The position numbers and the translations under genes are program-made. A stretch of 22,181 nt of DNA from Bacteroidales bacterium UBA1751 (lineage in GTDB: Bacteria > Bacteroidota > Bacteroidia > Bacteroidales > UBA932), in the NCBI GenBank assembly GCA_002315995.1, contig DCHN01000076.1:29919-52099 (forward strand), read 5' to 3'. The stretch's first letter is position 1. Each line of letters opens with the position of its first letter. Shown here piece by piece: positions 14,805 to 22,181 of this stretch. Under the pieces are notes generated by a model, which was not told where the DNA came from, did not search any database, and worked only from the letters and a program-made list of their open reading frames with translations.

Positions 14805-15830
14805 ATGGAAAAGTTCAACTTTGCAAATCTTCCCACTAAAATAGAGAAGCTTGAGAGATTCTCAAAGGAGATGGGAGCAAACATCTACATCAAAAGAGAC
14901 GACCAGACCGGTTCGGAATTTTCAGGAAACAAGATAAGGAAACTTGAGTACAGCGTAAAGGAAGCCGTTGAACAGAACTGCAACCTGCTTATTACCTGCG
15001 GCGGAATACAGAGCAACCACTGCCGCGCAACTGTTGCAATTGCAACAAAGATGGGCATGAAGAGCGCCGTTCTTCTCAGGATTTCCGAGCAGCCGCCTGT
15101 AACAGGAAACTATTTTCTTGACAAACTTATGGGAGCTGACGTAAAATTCTGCACACGGGAGGAGTACAGCAAGAAGCGCGGTGAAATAATGAAGGCTATG
15201 GCCGCAGAGTATGCAAAGCAGGGATACAGGCCTTACATCATTCCAGAAGGAGCTTCAAACGAGGTTGGAACAATGGGCTACTTCAATGCCATGAAGGAAA
15301 TAGCACTTCAGGAGAAAGAACTTGGAATCAAGTTCGATACAGTTGTATGTGCAACAGGAAGCGGTGGAACATATGCAGGCCTCTATCTTGCAAACGAACT
15401 CTACTGCCTTGGAAAGAGAGTTCTTGGCTTCTGCGTATGCGATGATGTAAATTATTTCACCGAAATAGCGCATAGAATAGCAACCGGAGCAATGGAGCGT
15501 TACTTCTCTCCTGAGGAGAAGGCTCTTGCCAACAAGGTTATAGGAAAAGACGGTCTCAATGTCAAAGGCATTGAGTTCTGCGACGGATATGTAGGAATAG
15601 GCTATGCTTTAAGCCGCCCGGAAGAGCTTGAGTTCATAAAGAAAATAGCACGTCTGGAGGGGCTTGTTCTTGATCCTGTATATACCGGCAAAGCAATGTA
15701 CGGCGTATATAATGAGCTTCAGAAGGGTGGAATCCTGAACGACCACGTTGGAACAGGCAAGAACATTCTCTTTATTCACACAGGTGGAATGTATGGCCTC
15801 TTCCCGGTTAGCGAGACATTCGTCTGGTAA
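14805..15830 (+). CDS. D-cysteine desulfhydrase (PLP-dependent, DcyD/ACC deaminase family)
   Basis: A cytosolic PLP enzyme of fold type II that breaks D-cysteine to pyruvate, ammonia and sulfide; the closest alternative is ACC deaminase. Seen in 341 aa: PLP lysine Lys43 in SGNKIRKLEY, the CGGIQSNHCRATVA loop (65-78, Ser70), the phosphate-binding GSGGT (185-189), and DPVYTGKA (290-297). In ACC deaminases the position after that Tyr is Glu; Thr294 here matches the D-cysteine desulfhydrase side of the family. The gene stands alone behind a good promoter and a dyad that may be an operator. It is followed by 157 bases before tRNA-Lys, with no convincing terminator. Family sure, substrate likely. 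Confidence 0.85.
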   Translation: MEKFNFANLPTKIEKLERFSKEMGANIYIKRDDQTGSEFSGNKIRKLEYSVKEAVEQNCNLLITCGGIQSNHCRATVAIATKMGMKSAVLLRISEQPPVTGNYFLDKLMGADVKFCTREEYSKKRGEIMKAMAAEYAKQGYRPYIIPEGASNEVGTMGYFNAMKEIALQEKELGIKFDTVVCATGSGGTYAGLYLANELYCLGKRVLGFCVCDDVNYFTEIAHRIATGAMERYFSPEEKALANKVIGKDGLNVKGIEFCDGYVGIGYALSRPEELEFIKKIARLEGLVLDPVYTGKAMYGVYNELQKGGILNDHVGTGKNILFIHTGGMYGLFPVSETFVW

Positions 15831-15942
15831 TTGGAATCCGAGTCTGTTTTTGCTACCAATTATAAACCAGAAGATTAGATAATATTGGGAATGCAATGGC
15901 TCTGAAGCAAAAGAATTTTCAAAAAAAATAATTGAAAATAAA

Positions 15943-15973
15943 TTTGCACATTCATAAAAAAGCACTACTTTTG
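15943..15973 (+). promoter_or_regulatory. Promoter of tRNA-Lys
   Basis: TTTG (15943-15946), a 19-bp spacer and TACTTTTG (15966-15973) match the consensus; the start would be about 8 bases before the tRNA. Confidence 0.75.
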
Positions 15974-15987
15974 CAATCCCAAACGAT

Positions 15988-16060
15988 GACTCGCTAGCTC
16001 AGTTGGTAGAGCACTTGACTCTTAATCAAGGGGTCGTGGGTTCGACCCCCACGCGGGTCA
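15988..16060 (+). tRNA. tRNA-Lys (anticodon CUU)
   Basis: A 73-base cloverleaf. The acceptor stem is GACTCGC with GCGGGTC (one G-T pair) and discriminator A16060. The D-arm contains AGCTCAGTTGGTAGAGC, the anticodon stem CTTGA/TCAAG holds the loop CTCTTAA with anticodon CTT, and the T-arm is GTGGGTTCGACCCCCAC. CCA is not encoded, which is common in this phylum. It reads AAG lysine codons. Confidence 0.97.
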
Positions 16061-16067
16061 CAGAAGA

Positions 16068-16096
16068 AACCGCTTCCGCGAGGATGCGGTTTTTTT
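16068..16096 (+). terminator. Terminator after tRNA-Lys
   Basis: AACCGC and GCGGTT (16068-16073, 16086-16091) close a hairpin extended by TCC/GGA, followed by a run of seven T residues (16090-16096). It sits between the tRNA and the flavodiiron protein gene, so it may instead act as an attenuator in that gene's leader. Confidence 0.75.
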
Positions 16097-16124
16097 AATG
16101 ATACAAGAAATCATAACACATATA

Positions 16125-17303
16125 ATGAAACAGATAAACAGTAAAGTAACCTACATTGGTGTTGACGACCTTAAAGTTGACATCTTTGAGAACCAGTACA
16201 ATGTTCCAGACGGAATTTCCTACAACTCATATCTCATAAAGGATGAAAAGGTTGCCATAATGGACACCACAGATGATACAACAGCTCAGGAGTGGAAGAA
16301 CAATCTGAAAGAGGCGCTTGAAGGAAGAACACCTGACTACCTTATAGTTCATCACATGGAGCCGGACCACGCCTCACTCATAGGATGGGCGCTTGAAGAG
16401 TATCCATCAATGACAATGGTAGCCAGCGCCAAAGCAATCCAGATGGCGGGTCAGTTCTTTGAAACTAATCTGGAGGGAAGAACATTGGCAGTAAAGGAGG
16501 GCGATACACTGCAGTTGGGCGAGCACTCACTGACATTTGTAGGAGCTCCAATGATTCACTGGCCAGAGGTTATTGTATCATTTGACACTGCAGACGGAGC
16601 ACTCTACTCATCTGACGCATTCGGAAAATTCGGAGCCCTTTGCAAGTGCGGATTCTACGGCAACGAAGATAAGGATTGGGTAAGCGAGGCAAGAAGATAC
16701 TTCCTCAACATTGTTGGAAAATACGGCGTTCAGGTTCAGGGACTTCTCAAGAAGACCGCAGCCCTTGACATCAAGTCCATAAGGCCGCTTCATGGACCTA
16801 TTTTAAATGAGGAGTTCGGAAAATACATTGCCCTTTATGACACATGGTCAAAATATGAACCTGAAGAGGAGGGCGTTTTCATTGCTTGCGCATCCATTCA
16901 CGGAGGTACATTGGAGGCCTCTGAGTATCTTGCAGAGATTCTGAAAAAGAAAGGAGCAAAGAGTGTTGTGCTTTCCGATATCTGCCGTTCAGATTTTGCA
17001 GAGGATGTTGCCCAGGCATTCCGCTTCTCAAAGATGGTTGTAGCAGCCTCTTCGTACGATGCAGGTCTGTTCACCCCAATGTATAACTTCCTTCACAGAC
17101 TGCAGATCAAAAACTTCAGCAACAGAAAAGTTGCTATGGTTGAAAACGGATCTTGGGCTCCAAGCGCAGGCAAGGAGATGAAGGCAATGCTTGAGGCAAT
17201 GAAGAACATCTCCATTATTGAGCCAATGGTTACCATAAAAAGCAGGATGAAAGAGGCGGACAAAGCATCTCTTGAAGCTCTTGCTGAAGAGATATTAAGA
17301 TAA
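16125..17303 (+). CDS. Flavodiiron protein (A-type flavoprotein)
   Basis: A cytosolic enzyme that reduces O2 to water or NO to N2O and protects anaerobes from oxygen or nitrosative stress. The 392-aa protein has an N-terminal metallo-beta-lactamase-like diiron domain with all expected ligands: His77, Glu79, Asp81 in HMEPDH, His145, Asp164 and His223. A C-terminal flavodoxin domain (about 245-385) begins GVFIACASIHGGT and binds FMN. There is no rubredoxin domain, so the electron donor is separate (class A). The frame is open from an ATG at 16098 that directly abuts the terminator T-run; the ATG at 16125 gives the usual family N-terminus. No promoter is seen between the terminator and the start. 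The YfcC gene follows by 19 bases. Confidence 0.92.
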   Translation: MKQINSKVTYIGVDDLKVDIFENQYNVPDGISYNSYLIKDEKVAIMDTTDDTTAQEWKNNLKEALEGRTPDYLIVHHMEPDHASLIGWALEEYPSMTMVASAKAIQMAGQFFETNLEGRTLAVKEGDTLQLGEHSLTFVGAPMIHWPEVIVSFDTADGALYSSDAFGKFGALCKCGFYGNEDKDWVSEARRYFLNIVGKYGVQVQGLLKKTAALDIKSIRPLHGPILNEEFGKYIALYDTWSKYEPEEEGVFIACASIHGGTLEASEYLAEILKKKGAKSVVLSDICRSDFAEDVAQAFRFSKMVVAASSYDAGLFTPMYNFLHRLQIKNFSNRKVAMVENGSWAPSAGKEMKAMLEAMKNISIIEPMVTIKSRMKEADKASLEALAEEILR

Positions 17304-17322
17304 TGAAAGGAAATCAGCCAGA

Positions 17323-18684
17323 ATGGGCAAGAAAAAGATTCCAAGCACATACGTAATAATATTTATACTGCTGGTGATATGCGCAATTCTCACCTGGATA
17401 ATTCCAGGAGGTGAATTCGTGACATCACCCGCCGGTGAGGTATCATTCAGAAGCATTGAATCATCTCCCCAGAGCTGGCAGATTCTTACATCAATATACG
17501 ATGGCTTTGTAAAGCAGAGTGGAATCATACTCTTCATTCTTGTTGTTGGTGGAGCCTTCCAGCTTCTCAACTCAACCGGGGCGGTAGATTGGGGAATATC
17601 ATCATTCATCAGAAGAGCCGGCGGACACAGCAACATCATTCTGGCAGCCATTGCAATACTCTTCTCTGCAGCCGGAGCAATATTCGGAATGAGCGAGGAG
17701 ACAATTCCATTTGTTGGTCTCGTTCTACCGCTGATGCTCTCAATGGGCTACAACAACATAACCGCAGTACTGGTTGTTTATGTCTCGGCCAATATTGGAT
17801 TTTCATCCGCATTTCTCAATCCATTCACAACCGGAATAGCACAGGAAATGGCCTCCCTCCCACTCTTCTCCGGAATGGGATACAGGATCTTCTGTTGGCT
17901 ACTTTTCACTGCACTGACTACTCTCTTCATAACCATTTACGCATCAAGAATAAAGAGGTCGCGTGCAGGAGAAGTTGGAAGTGAAGCTATCGCAAGTGGA
18001 AAAGAAAACAGCGAAGGATGCACAGACAACGCCAAACACACAAAGCATAAGGCAATTCTATTGCTGCTCGGAGTTTCGGTTGTAGCGCTGGTAATAGGTG
18101 TAATAGAGTACCAATGGTATATTGCTGAGATTTCGGCACTCTTCCTTGCAATGGGAATAGCAAGCGGAATAGCCGCCGGATATGATGCCAACAAAATCTC
18201 AGACGAGTTCATAAAGGGAGCAAAGGATATACTATCGGCAGCGTTTGTGGTTGGTATGGCATCGGGAATAATAATCATTCTCCAGAACGGAAAGATTCTT
18301 GACACCATTCTTTACGCCACCCAAAGCAGCTTGGGAGAGAGCGGAAAGATTGGCTCACTGAGTGCAATGTATGGAATAGAGGCATTCATAAATCTATTCC
18401 TTCCAAGCGCAACGGCAAAGGCGGCAATTACAATACCAATTCTTGCCCCATTCTCCGACATGATAGGAGTCAGCCGCCAGGCACTGGTTCTCGCATTCCA
18501 GTTCGGCGACGGATTCACCAACATGATAACCCCGACTTCAGGCGTACTTCTCGCCGCATTGGCAATGGCTAAGGTTGAATACACAAAATGGTTCCATTTC
18601 ATCTGGAAATGGGTGGTGCTCCTACTCATTCTGGGCCTGCTTCTTCTGATTCCAACCGTACTCTTTGAAATTCCAGGATTCTGA
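17323..18684 (+). CDS. YfcC/DcuC-type membrane carrier
   Basis: A polytopic inner-membrane protein (453 aa, about 11-12 hydrophobic segments) of the YfcC family, within the C4-dicarboxylate anaerobic carrier (DcuC) superfamily. Typical features seen: IPSTYVIIFILLVICAILTW then IIPGGEF at the N-terminus, GGAFQLLNSTGA, FGMSEETIPF, and the second-half LPSATAKAAITIPILAPFSD and DGFTNMITPTSG. A hydrophilic loop rich in Ser, Lys and Asn (about 218-245) splits the two halves. The substrate is uncertain; dicarboxylates and amino acids or peptides have both been proposed for relatives. It is likely cotranscribed with the flavodiiron gene (19-base gap), though a functional link is not obvious. Confidence 0.85.
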   Translation: MGKKKIPSTYVIIFILLVICAILTWIIPGGEFVTSPAGEVSFRSIESSPQSWQILTSIYDGFVKQSGIILFILVVGGAFQLLNSTGAVDWGISSFIRRAGGHSNIILAAIAILFSAAGAIFGMSEETIPFVGLVLPLMLSMGYNNITAVLVVYVSANIGFSSAFLNPFTTGIAQEMASLPLFSGMGYRIFCWLLFTALTTLFITIYASRIKRSRAGEVGSEAIASGKENSEGCTDNAKHTKHKAILLLLGVSVVALVIGVIEYQWYIAEISALFLAMGIASGIAAGYDANKISDEFIKGAKDILSAAFVVGMASGIIIILQNGKILDTILYATQSSLGESGKIGSLSAMYGIEAFINLFLPSATAKAAITIPILAPFSDMIGVSRQALVLAFQFGDGFTNMITPTSGVLLAALAMAKVEYTKWFHFIWKWVVLLLILGLLLLIPTVLFEIPGF

Positions 18685-18717
18685 TTGCCATAAATCCCAA
18701 GCTTTTATGTAAGTTTG
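18685..18717 (+). promoter_or_regulatory. Promoter of the esterase-pyrophosphatase-lipoprotein operon
   Basis: TTG (18685-18687), a 22-bp spacer and TAAGTTTG (18710-18717). The -7 box is a good match; spacing is slightly long. The start would lie about 15 bases before the esterase ATG. Confidence 0.55.
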
Positions 18718-18738
18718 TATTGTTGAATCAGATTTACC

Positions 18739-20172
18739 ATGACAAGAACAATACGAAGCCTGCAAATTGCATTTATTGCCCTGCTTCTGTGTAACCTCTT
18801 CTCCTTCAAGGCAACAGGAGCAACAGAAAAGAGAGAATACTCCGGAGAAATCATCACCTTTACAATAGACAACTCACAAATATACCCAGGCACTACCAGG
18901 GAGATAGCTGTTTATGTGCCTAAAGTCTACACCGGAATGTATCCAGCCTGCCTGCTTGTGAGAATGGACGGCCTGAGCAGCAGCATCTATTCAGATATTG
19001 ACAAGCTGATTGCCCAGAAGAAGATGCCCGTTACCATTGCCGTTGGTGTGAAACCAGGCAGAATATACAGCAACGGAACGGCAACACGCTATAACCGCAG
19101 CAACGAATTCGACCGCACCGACGGCAAATTCGCCACCTTCCTTGAAAAAGAGGTGCTTCCGCGCGTTGAAAAGCTCACCACAAGCGACGGCCGAAGAGTA
19201 ATCATATCCTCTTCCACCTGCGATAGAGCCATAACAGGCGTCTCAAGCGGTGCCATTGCAGCCTTTGCAGCCGCCTGGAACCGTCCCGACATGTTCAGCA
19301 GAATTTACAGTGTAATTGGAACCTATATGCCGTTCAGAGGCGGTGACCAGTTCCCAGGCATAATAAGGAAAACCGAACCAAAAGCGTTGAGAATATATAT
19401 TCAGGACAATGACAACGACAGTTGGAATCCGCTCTTTGGAAGCTGGTTTGAAGAGAACCAGAGAATGTACAACGCACTCAAGTTTGCCGGATATGATGTT
19501 GTGTGCCAGTGGAACAAAGGCGGTCACGACGGCAGCAACGGCTTAAAGCAGTTCTGCAAGGCAATGGAGTGGCTGTGGAGAGACTATCCGAAGAGTGTTG
19601 AAAAAGGAGAAACGGAGAACAGCGCAATAAAAAGCATAGTGATTCCAGGAGAGGAGTGGAAAGGCATATCGGAGATGGTATATGGTGAGGTGGCTCAAAT
19701 GATGGTTACAGAATCCATGTCATCAGCTGCAAAAGGCAAAGTTGAAGAGAAGCAATTATCTACGGCAATATATCCTGGCGGCTCAATGAGGGCCACACTA
19801 AAAAAAGAGGGTGACAGATGGATAAGCCACTGGACTCTGGGGAGCAATGGTGAATACACAAACTGTCAGGAGTTCTACGCACTTCACGCTGGCGCATACG
19901 GGCCAATGGTTTATGATTGCAAAGGCTACCTGTACGTTGCAACGGAAATAGGAATAGAGATATGCGACCACAATGGCAGAGTAAGAGGAATACTCTCCTA
20001 CCCTGCAAGACAATTCTACGGTTCTACAGTGAGCAGATGCAACAAAATCTATTTCAAGGGAGATGAACTGTATATAGAGTTTGAAGGTACACTCTTCCAC
20101 AGAAAATTGAAGGTATCGGGATTCGAAGACGCATACAGTGTTCCAACTCCGGCAAAGGAGAATGAAGGGTGA
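18739..20172 (+). CDS. Secreted alpha/beta-hydrolase esterase with C-terminal beta-propeller-like segment
   Basis: A 477-aa exported protein with a signal peptide (about 1-28, ending ATGA). Residues 30-285 form an esterase domain of the enterochelin-esterase/feruloyl-esterase type: nucleophile elbow GVSSGA with Ser169, a likely acid in IQDNDND (Asp223 or Asp225), and GGHDG with His263. Residues about 340-460 resemble one or two blades of an SMP-30/gluconolactonase propeller (YGPMVYDCKGYLYVATEIGIEI). Fusions of such an esterase with a full propeller are known, so this tail looks shortened. The natural ester substrate is unknown; plant cell wall or siderophore esters are possible. It is first in its operon, 3 bases ahead of the pyrophosphatase start. 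Confidence 0.78.
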   Translation: MTRTIRSLQIAFIALLLCNLFSFKATGATEKREYSGEIITFTIDNSQIYPGTTREIAVYVPKVYTGMYPACLLVRMDGLSSSIYSDIDKLIAQKKMPVTIAVGVKPGRIYSNGTATRYNRSNEFDRTDGKFATFLEKEVLPRVEKLTTSDGRRVIISSSTCDRAITGVSSGAIAAFAAAWNRPDMFSRIYSVIGTYMPFRGGDQFPGIIRKTEPKALRIYIQDNDNDSWNPLFGSWFEENQRMYNALKFAGYDVVCQWNKGGHDGSNGLKQFCKAMEWLWRDYPKSVEKGETENSAIKSIVIPGEEWKGISEMVYGEVAQMMVTESMSSAAKGKVEEKQLSTAIYPGGSMRATLKKEGDRWISHWTLGSNGEYTNCQEFYALHAGAYGPMVYDCKGYLYVATEIGIEICDHNGRVRGILSYPARQFYGSTVSRCNKIYFKGDELYIEFEGTLFHRKLKVSGFEDAYSVPTPAKENEG

Positions 20173-20175
20173 TTT

Positions 20176-21270
20176 ATGAGAAGAATATTTGAGAAATTGA
20201 ATTGGGGGAAAGGAGTCACCTACGTAATAGGGCATACGGCGCCCGATACTGACACCGTTTGCTCCGCAATAACATACGCCAATCTTATGAGAGAGCTTGG
20301 CTACAACTGCAAGGCAGCAGTAGCGGGCAAACCAAACAAAGAGACACAATACATTCTCGAAAGATTCAAGGTAGAGGCTCCTCAAACATTGGAAGATGCC
20401 ACAGGATGCAGAGTAATTCTAATGGACCACAGCGAATACGCACAGGCTGTTCATGGAGCACCGCAGGCAAGGATTCTTCAGGTAATAGACCACCATGGAA
20501 TAGGCAATATAACTGAATCACACTCTGTTATATACCGTTCCCTTCCAATAGGCGCCACATGCACAATAGTATATCAATGCTATAAGGAGTTCGGGGTTGG
20601 CATAAGCAAAGAGAGTGCATCACTCCTTATTGCAGGAATACTCTCTGACACGAACTGTTTCACAAAGGCATCTACTACATTCATTGATCTGGATGCAGTA
20701 TCGGAACTCTCTGAAATTGCCGGTCTGGAAGATTTGCACGAACTCTACAAGGAGATGGAGAGGGCAACAACAGATTATTCCGGAATGAGTGACGGGGAGA
20801 TATTCCTCAACAATATGAAAAACTACAGCATAGGTGAAATCAGAATTGCCATTGGAAGTATTGACGTTCCTGAAATGAACGATGCAGAGCCTGGCCTGGA
20901 TGAAAAGGAGATGGAGTTCATTGACAGGATGCACGCAGTAATGCCGCAAATAATGAAGGAACTGAACCTCGATTTCATTTTTGCCAAGATTGACAACCAC
21001 CGCGAGAATGCAACATACATACTTCACTACGGCAAAGAGTCTGATGAGATTGTAAAAAGAGCGTTTATTGCCTCAGCAGGAGAAGATGGTGTTTCCGCTG
21101 CAGAGATACCAGTGGAGGAGGCAATTGACAAAGCGCATGAGGGAGAAGTTCATCTCGAGAGAAAAATATGCGGAGAGTACATAAAGTTCACCCCTACAGT
21201 CAACAGAAAATTTTTCGTACTGCCAAGAATTACAGAGGCCATAAAGCAAAAAATGGCTAATTTTGCCTGA
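20176..21270 (+). CDS. ppaC: Manganese-dependent inorganic pyrophosphatase (family II, DHH-DHHA2)
   Basis: A cytosolic enzyme that hydrolyses pyrophosphate to phosphate and so drives biosynthetic reactions. Seen in 364 aa: metal-site motifs GHTAPDTDT (His20, Asp24, Asp26), MDHSE (Asp84-Glu87), DHH (Asp105-His107), ILSDTNCF with a further Asp near 155, and in the DHHA2 half a C-terminal RKFFVLPRI resembling the family's RKxxxP substrate motif. It is longer than the classical protein (about 309 aa), with extra sequence in the second domain, but has no CBS or DRTGG regulatory insert. The close spacing to the secreted esterase gene suggests translational coupling, not a shared pathway. Confidence 0.92.
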   Translation: MRRIFEKLNWGKGVTYVIGHTAPDTDTVCSAITYANLMRELGYNCKAAVAGKPNKETQYILERFKVEAPQTLEDATGCRVILMDHSEYAQAVHGAPQARILQVIDHHGIGNITESHSVIYRSLPIGATCTIVYQCYKEFGVGISKESASLLIAGILSDTNCFTKASTTFIDLDAVSELSEIAGLEDLHELYKEMERATTDYSGMSDGEIFLNNMKNYSIGEIRIAIGSIDVPEMNDAEPGLDEKEMEFIDRMHAVMPQIMKELNLDFIFAKIDNHRENATYILHYGKESDEIVKRAFIASAGEDGVSAAEIPVEEAIDKAHEGEVHLERKICGEYIKFTPTVNRKFFVLPRITEAIKQKMANFA

Positions 21271-21311
21271 TAGAAGAAAATACGCAATTGAAATCCAAAT
21301 AATAGAATCTT

Positions 21312-21929
21312 ATGAGAAGAATATCATCAATAATAGTTCTGCTTGCTCTTTCAGCAATCTGTTTCAGCTGCAACAACAAACCTGAAGTGGCAAAAGGGCC
21401 ATTCTGCTACTCAAAGGAGAGTGGAACCGTTGAATTTGACGGATGTAAAGTGAAGGGTATGATTCCTTCCACACTCACAAGATTCTTTATTGAAACAGAA
21501 GGGTTTGAGCAGGTTAACCTGCCGGATTCCACAGACAATGGAATCCTTGAATTCAAGGGTAAATTCATGGATTATGAAGGTTGCAGTGCATACGCAATAT
21601 ACAAGAGCTTCTACGCTGGCAACACCGTAGAGGAGATTGAGATATTCCTTCCTGAAACAAAGGATTGGAACAGGGTCAAGAATCAGTACTTTGCAATGAA
21701 GGATATTCTTTCAAACGAATTTGGAAGTCCCAAAAGATGCAATGAAATAATAACCGAATCAGATTTTGAGAAGAAGCATCCGGACACCACACGGCCTATT
21801 CTTGCACTCAAGGAGGGAAGATGCATCTACACCTCAATATTCATGGCTCCAGACGGAACAATTGTCACACTGGCAATAACATATATTCCGCACACAAAGG
21901 CATCAGTTGAAATCTCACTGAATTTCTAA
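21312..21929 (+). CDS. Putative lipoprotein of unknown function
   Basis: I do not recognise this 205-aa protein. MRR, a hydrophobic stretch (SIIVLLALSAIC) and FSC with Cys20 indicate a lipoprotein signal; the second Cys (Cys17) lies inside the signal. The mature part has mixed alpha/beta character, several aromatic residues and a DGTIVTLAITYIP strand near the end. No catalytic motif and no surface-export acidic patch after Cys20 (CNNKPEV follows). It lies 41 bases after the pyrophosphatase gene with no promoter seen, so it is probably the last gene of that operon. It converges on the YqaA-like gene with 20 bases between stops and no hairpin terminator. Confidence 0.75.
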   Translation: MRRISSIIVLLALSAICFSCNNKPEVAKGPFCYSKESGTVEFDGCKVKGMIPSTLTRFFIETEGFEQVNLPDSTDNGILEFKGKFMDYEGCSAYAIYKSFYAGNTVEEIEIFLPETKDWNRVKNQYFAMKDILSNEFGSPKRCNEIITESDFEKKHPDTTRPILALKEGRCIYTSIFMAPDGTIVTLAITYIPHTKASVEISLNF

Positions 21930-21949
21930 GGAGTTTACACGAGGCACCT

Positions 21950-22181
21950 TTAGAGGAAAAGGATGGTCCATACAACGAACCTTCCAACCTTTCCTATGAG
22001 CATAAGAAAAAGAGACCAGAAGGCCGGAGTCTTATAGAAGCCAAGTGCCAGTGCAATTACATCACCTACAACAGGCACCCAGGTAAGCAGCGCCATCCAT
22101 ACGCCGTATCGGTCGAGATATCTTTTCTGTTTCTCAAGAGTCTCGGGCTTTACCCTGAACCACTTCTCTATCCACTCCCAC
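21950..22181 (-). CDS. YqaA-family (DedA-like/VTT) membrane protein, 3' part
   Basis: Only the last 76 residues are in the window; the 5' end is beyond the right edge (last full codon ends at 22180). The sequence reads WIEKWFRVKPETLEKQKRYL, then DRYGVWMALLTWVPVVGDVI, then hydrophobic helices ending IGKVGRFVVWTILFL. The TWVPVVGD block and the following short helices are typical of YqaA proteins, relatives of DedA with a VTT (SNARE-associated) fold, thought to act in lipid or ion handling at the inner membrane. Frame and stop (TAA) are clear. Confidence 0.82.
   Translation of the reverse strand, partial: WEWIEKWFRVKPETLEKQKRYLDRYGVWMALLTWVPVVGDVIALALGFYKTPAFWSLFLMLIGKVGRFVVWTILFL

Noticed and set aside
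15828..15862. Dyad TAATTGG/CCAATTA after the D-cysteine desulfhydrase gene
   Set aside because: AT-rich arms, a 21-base loop and no T-run after it; it overlaps the stop codon and is not a convincing terminator.
19798..20385. Minus-strand open frame of 195 codons
   Set aside because: It is antisense to the esterase and pyrophosphatase genes, both with clear motifs, and its composition (rich in Cys, Ser, Tyr) looks like a shadow.

Overview
This 22.2 kb window looks like chromosomal DNA of a Bacteroidales bacterium (phylum Bacteroidota). Support comes from promoters of the Bacteroidota type (TTTG or TTG, a spacer of about 19-22 bp, then TAnnTTTG) in front of several genes, the absence of Shine-Dalgarno sequences, an S46 dipeptidyl-peptidase of the DPP11 type, a glutaminyl cyclase whose own mature protein should begin with Gln, and a large secreted amidase interrupted by a golvesin-like domain. 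I cannot fix the genus. I see no phage, insertion sequence, integrase, CRISPR array or resistance gene; this is mostly core and housekeeping sequence.

Layout. (1) 46-1884: dTDP-4-dehydrorhamnose reductase (minus) diverges from a small lipoprotein (plus) over a 96-bp gap. (2) 1901-5645: a minus-strand thiamin salvage operon read thiM, then a thiE-thiL fusion, then thiD, behind a TPP riboswitch and its own promoter. The -33 box of that promoter touches a terminator hairpin that closes the next operon upstream. (3) 5759-13339: a minus-strand operon of four exported proteins: glutaminyl cyclase, DPP11 peptidase, a 1020-aa zinc amidase-like protein and a sialate O-acetylesterase-like protein. (4) 13397-13767: RNase P RNA (plus), whose -10-like box mirrors that of the cyclase operon across 11 bp. 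(5) 13895-14647: ZIP metal transporter (minus), divergent from D-cysteine desulfhydrase (plus, 14805-15830). (6) 15988-16096: tRNA-Lys(CUU) and a terminator, followed within 30 bases by a flavodiiron protein and a YfcC-type carrier. (7) 18739-21929: secreted esterase, family II pyrophosphatase and a lipoprotein, apparently one plus-strand operon. (8) 21950-22181: the 3' end of a YqaA-family membrane protein (minus, runs off the edge).

How the parts work together. The thi operon takes up where HMP and thiazole precursors enter and carries them to thiamin diphosphate: ThiD makes HMP-PP, ThiM makes thiazole phosphate, the ThiE half joins them and the ThiL half adds the last phosphate, with the product repressing the operon through the riboswitch. 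No de novo thiC, thiG or thiH is present here. The four-gene exported operon handles peptide N-termini, peptides, wall or glycan material and acetyl esters outside the cytoplasm.

The most interesting points are the thiE-thiL fusion, a palindromic element (GGCCACAAAAAGGG core) present three times and used as terminator in both orientations, the packing of terminator, promoter and riboswitch between 5530 and 5760, the mirrored rnpB/cyclase promoters, and the esterase that lacks two conserved acidic residues. I did not find a clear undescribed defence or mobile system.
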